Source of the DNA: Verrucomicrobiia bacterium
GTDB lineage: Bacteria; Verrucomicrobiota; Verrucomicrobiia; Verrucomicrobiales; DEV007
DNA length: 32,228 bases
Direction of reading: 5' to 3'
NCBI GenBank assembly: GCA_020439925.1
Contig: JAGRPC010000269.1
Span: 1-32,228 of the forward strand
Part shown: in pieces, positions 30,274 to 32,228 of the stretch
Layout: each line of letters opens with the position of its first letter
Position numbering within the stretch: position 1 is the stretch's first letter
Made by a program: the position numbers and the translations under genes
Notes under the pieces: generated by a model
What the model was told of the DNA's origin: nothing
Seen by the model: the letters and a program-made list of their open reading frames with translations, nothing else
Database searches by the model: none

Positions 30274-31086
30274 GTGGTCGAAGTCATTCATCTCAGCGAC
30301 ACCCATTTCGGGCCTGATCGAACCCACACGATCCGGGGGGCGAATGCCTGCGATCGGGCCGTGGCCCTGGTCGCGGCGATCAATGCCCTTCCCTTCACGC
30401 CCGACTTCATCGTTCATACCGGGGATGTCACCAACGATCCCGATCCGGAGGCTTATGCGCTGGCCGCCGAAGTCCTCTCCGAACTGAAGGCGCCTGTCTT
30501 TTTTGCTACCGGGAATCACGACGAGGTTGCCATGATGCGGGCTTCTCTGGCTTTTGGCGAGTTGGATCTCCTCGTGCCCGAGTCGGAAGGTTCCCTCTGT
30601 TACCGGATCGGTGGCGCTGCGGGGGAGAAGGTCGAGTTCTTCGTGATGGACGGCAAGGTTCCTCCGGACGAGGGCCCTCACGGACACCTTTCCGACTCGC
30701 AGATCGAGGCCGTCCTCGGTGCCATCACCGGGACGAAACCCGTCGCCGTGTTTCTCCATTATCCGCTCACCCCGATCGGTTCGAGATGGATCGATGAGCA
30801 CCTTCTCGTGAGAAACGGAAACGAGTTCCACGATGCCCTTGCGGCAAAGGCCGGAGCACAGCTTCGGGGAGTCTTTACCGGGCACCTGCATCGGGGCCTC
30901 ACGCTGTATCGCGATGGGGTCCTGCAGTGTGGTGTCTCCAGTCCGGCCTGTGAATTCTCGGTCGCACCCGATGATGCGACCTGCGAATTCCTCCCTGGTG
31001 GTCCATTACCCTTCCATCATCTCACCTTCACCGCCGACTCCACCCAGGTGAAGGCCTACAGCTTGCCGTTTCCGAAACTGGCATGA
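30274..31086 (+). CDS. Calcineurin-like metallophosphoesterase (CpdA-like)
   Basis: This is a 270-residue metallophosphoesterase with the full set of motifs: LSDTHFG (Asp9, His11), HTGDVTND (Asp51), GNHDE (80-84), FLHYPL and TGHLHRG. The arrangement resembles cyclic-nucleotide phosphodiesterases of the CpdA type, but substrate specificity cannot be read from sequence. There is no signal peptide, so it is probably cytoplasmic. The start codon is GTG at 30274 with GAGG 4 bases upstream. It overlaps the next gene by 4 bases (ATGA at 31083). Confidence 0.85.
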   Translation: MVEVIHLSDTHFGPDRTHTIRGANACDRAVALVAAINALPFTPDFIVHTGDVTNDPDPEAYALAAEVLSELKAPVFFATGNHDEVAMMRASLAFGELDLLVPESEGSLCYRIGGAAGEKVEFFVMDGKVPPDEGPHGHLSDSQIEAVLGAITGTKPVAVFLHYPLTPIGSRWIDEHLLVRNGNEFHDALAAKAGAQLRGVFTGHLHRGLTLYRDGVLQCGVSSPACEFSVAPDDATCEFLPGGPLPFHHLTFTADSTQVKAYSLPFPKLA

Positions 31087-31622
31087 CTTCTTCCGGGCGA
31101 CGATGCGTATTCTTTGATCGGGACGGCGTCGTGAACCGTTCGCCGGGAGAGGGCTACGTGCTCGAACCTTCCGCCTTCCATCTCAATCCCGGAATCGCCG
31201 AGGCTCTACGGGTCATTCACGATCAAAATGCCCTTGCCGTTGTCGTGACCAGTCAGAAGGGCGTAGGCAAAGGACTCATGACCTCCGGGGACCTCGAGAA
31301 AATCCACGAGCGCATGGCCTCCTTGTTGAAGGCCGAAGGGGCTGCCTTTGACGCGATTTATGCCCACACCGGCATTGGAGGAAACGGGGATTATCCTCCC
31401 AAACCGGATCCGGGAATGATTTTTGCGGCAGCGGAACGGTTCGGCATTGATCTCGCTTCTTCCTGGATCATCGGAGATGCCGATCGCGACATCCAGATGG
31501 GAGTGGCCGCCGGTTTGGGCGGAACCATCCGGATCCTCGGGGATAAGGAAGTCGGGGTTCCGGCCGCTCATACTCTGGACGGGACTGCAAAAATTCCAAA
31601 TTTGTTAAGATTAATTTTGTAA
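31083..31622 (+). CDS. HAD-IIIA phosphatase, GmhB/HisB-N-like
   Basis: This is a 179-residue HAD phosphatase. The nucleophile motif is FFDRDGVVN (Asp12, Asp14). Motif II is VVTSQKG, the lysine motif is PPKPDPGM, and motif III is WIIGDADRDIQMG. The pattern matches D,D-heptose 1,7-bisphosphate phosphatase (GmhB) and the histidinol-phosphatase part of HisB. I do not see the clustered Cys zinc loop present in typical GmhB, so the heptose role is only a suggestion. It is translationally coupled to the metallophosphoesterase. The last codons fall in an unusually AT-rich patch. Confidence 0.8.
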   Translation: MTSSGRRCVFFDRDGVVNRSPGEGYVLEPSAFHLNPGIAEALRVIHDQNALAVVVTSQKGVGKGLMTSGDLEKIHERMASLLKAEGAAFDAIYAHTGIGGNGDYPPKPDPGMIFAAAERFGIDLASSWIIGDADRDIQMGVAAGLGGTIRILGDKEVGVPAAHTLDGTAKIPNLLRLIL

Positions 31623-31725
31623 TTGTGAAAATTTAAATTCTGACTCGCTTTTCAGGCGTTCCTGAATAGAATAAGTTCCTAATCCGGTTTCCGGTCGGGA
31701 CCTTTCCCCCGAATCCTCCCCTTTT
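31623..31725 (+). promoter_or_regulatory. clpX upstream region with AT-rich patch and possible -10
   Basis: The first part, together with the end of the preceding gene (about 31588-31642), is very AT-rich, against a GC-rich background. It can form an AATTTT/AAAATT hairpin (31613-31618 with 31628-31633). A TAGAAT hexamer at 31667-31672 is a possible -10, but no convincing -35 lies 16-18 bases upstream. The AT-rich part might act as an UP element. The last bases before ATG 31726 read TCCTCCCC, the opposite of a ribosome-binding site. Confidence 0.28.
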
Positions 31726-32228
31726 ATGGCCAGAGCCTCCAATCTCACGATGTGTTCTTTCTGCGGAAAGAGCCATTCCGAAGTCAAAAAGCTGATCGCC
31801 GGGCCCGGCGTTTACATCTGCGACGGATGCATCAATGTCTGCAGGGGCATCCTCGAGAAGGAGTTGCACGATCACGAGGAAGAAGAAGTTTCCCAGGAAC
31901 TCTCCGTGCCGAAGCCGAAGGAACTCTTCGACAGCCTCAACCAGTATGTGATCGGACAAGAGCACGCCAAGAAGGTTCTTTCGGTGGCAGTGCACAACCA
32001 CTACAAGCGCCTCCAGCAGTATTCCCTGCCCGCAAAGGGGAAAAGCAATGCACAGTATGCCCAGTACGAGGATGTGGAGATCGAGAAGAGCAACATCCTT
32101 CTCATCGGCCCGACCGGGTCCGGCAAAACCCTCCTTGCCAAGACGCTCGCGAAGCTGCTCAACGTGCCATTCTGCATCGCCGATGCCACCACCCTGACTG
32201 AGGCGGGTTATGTCGGCGAGGATGTGGA
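31726..32228 (+). CDS. clpX: ClpX, ATP-binding subunit of ClpXP protease, N-terminal part (runs off window)
   Basis: 167 complete codons are present. The N-terminal zinc-binding domain has four ligands, Cys10, Cys13, Cys32 and Cys35 (MCSFCGK and [10 protein letters not shown]). The AAA+ domain begins with [21 protein letters not shown] (near 63-83) and has Walker A GPTGSGKT (128-135), then [12 protein letters not shown]. ClpX unfolds tagged proteins and feeds them to ClpP. Start ATG 31726 gives the standard N-terminus; it is too close to the right edge to be seen as a full reading frame. clpP is not upstream, in contrast to the usual clpP-clpX order. Confidence 0.96.
   Translation, partial: MARASNLTMCSFCGKSHSEVKKLIAGPGVYICDGCINVCRGILEKELHDHEEEEVSQELSVPKPKELFDSLNQYVIGQEHAKKVLSVAVHNHYKRLQQYSLPAKGKSNAQYAQYEDVEIEKSNILLIGPTGSGKTLLAKTLAKLLNVPFCIADATTLTEAGYVGEDV

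Overview
The window comes from a GC-rich bacterial chromosome. It is most likely Verrucomicrobiota, with Planctomycetota as the alternative. The lineage is inferred from a PSCyt1-PSCyt2-PSD1 cytochrome protein (DUF1549/DUF1553) followed by a DUF1501 Tat protein, a truncated gene of the PQQ-sugar-dehydrogenase type, and a thioredoxin-fold protein with an SHD1-like tail. Housekeeping genes (dnaE, rpsB, tsf, ispD, clpX) show it is core chromosome. I see no insertion sequence, prophage, CRISPR array, tRNA or rRNA, and no gap between genes longer than about 170 bases.

Layout. 1-419 (-) is the start of a secreted beta-propeller dehydrogenase. 590-5177 (+) is the PSCyt/PSD1 protein plus its DUF1501 partner. 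5190-7775 (-) is an Lhr-core helicase, divergent from dnaE (7940-11491, +). 11505-15133 (-) is a three-gene envelope cluster: a degenerate thioredoxin, an HtrA protease and a FemAB/BioF2-like acyltransferase. 15239-23368 (+) is an eleven-gene operon for a multisubunit Mrp-type cation/proton antiporter. 23376-24863 (-) is a histone-deacetylase-like amidohydrolase and a DUF3592 membrane protein. 24899-27955 (+) holds yqeY-like, ispD, rpsB and tsf, with clear terminators around tsf. 28108-29424 (-) is a secreted M20 amidohydrolase. 29536-31622 (+) is an alpha/beta hydrolase, a metallophosphoesterase and a GmhB-like phosphatase. The window ends inside clpX.

The most distinctive part is the antiporter operon. 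Its order (E, F, G, DUF4040, MbhE-MnhB fusion, C, D) follows the membrane module of archaeal Mbh hydrogenases and not the classical mrpABCDEFG order. There is no full-length MrpA and there are no hydrogenase genes. Three NuoL/M/N-type channel subunits are present instead, with two small membrane proteins between the second and third. The third channel subunit has Asn where the conserved TM7 lysine should be and carries a long NuoL-like C-terminal extension. Several subunits have His-rich loops.

Two window-wide patterns concern gene expression. Most start codons lack a Shine-Dalgarno sequence, and several genes have a -10-like hexamer only 5-7 bases before the start codon, which suggests leaderless mRNAs. 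All three tightly convergent gene pairs are joined by a hairpin in whose stem the two stop codons pair with each other. All functions are read from motifs by eye; no database search was possible.
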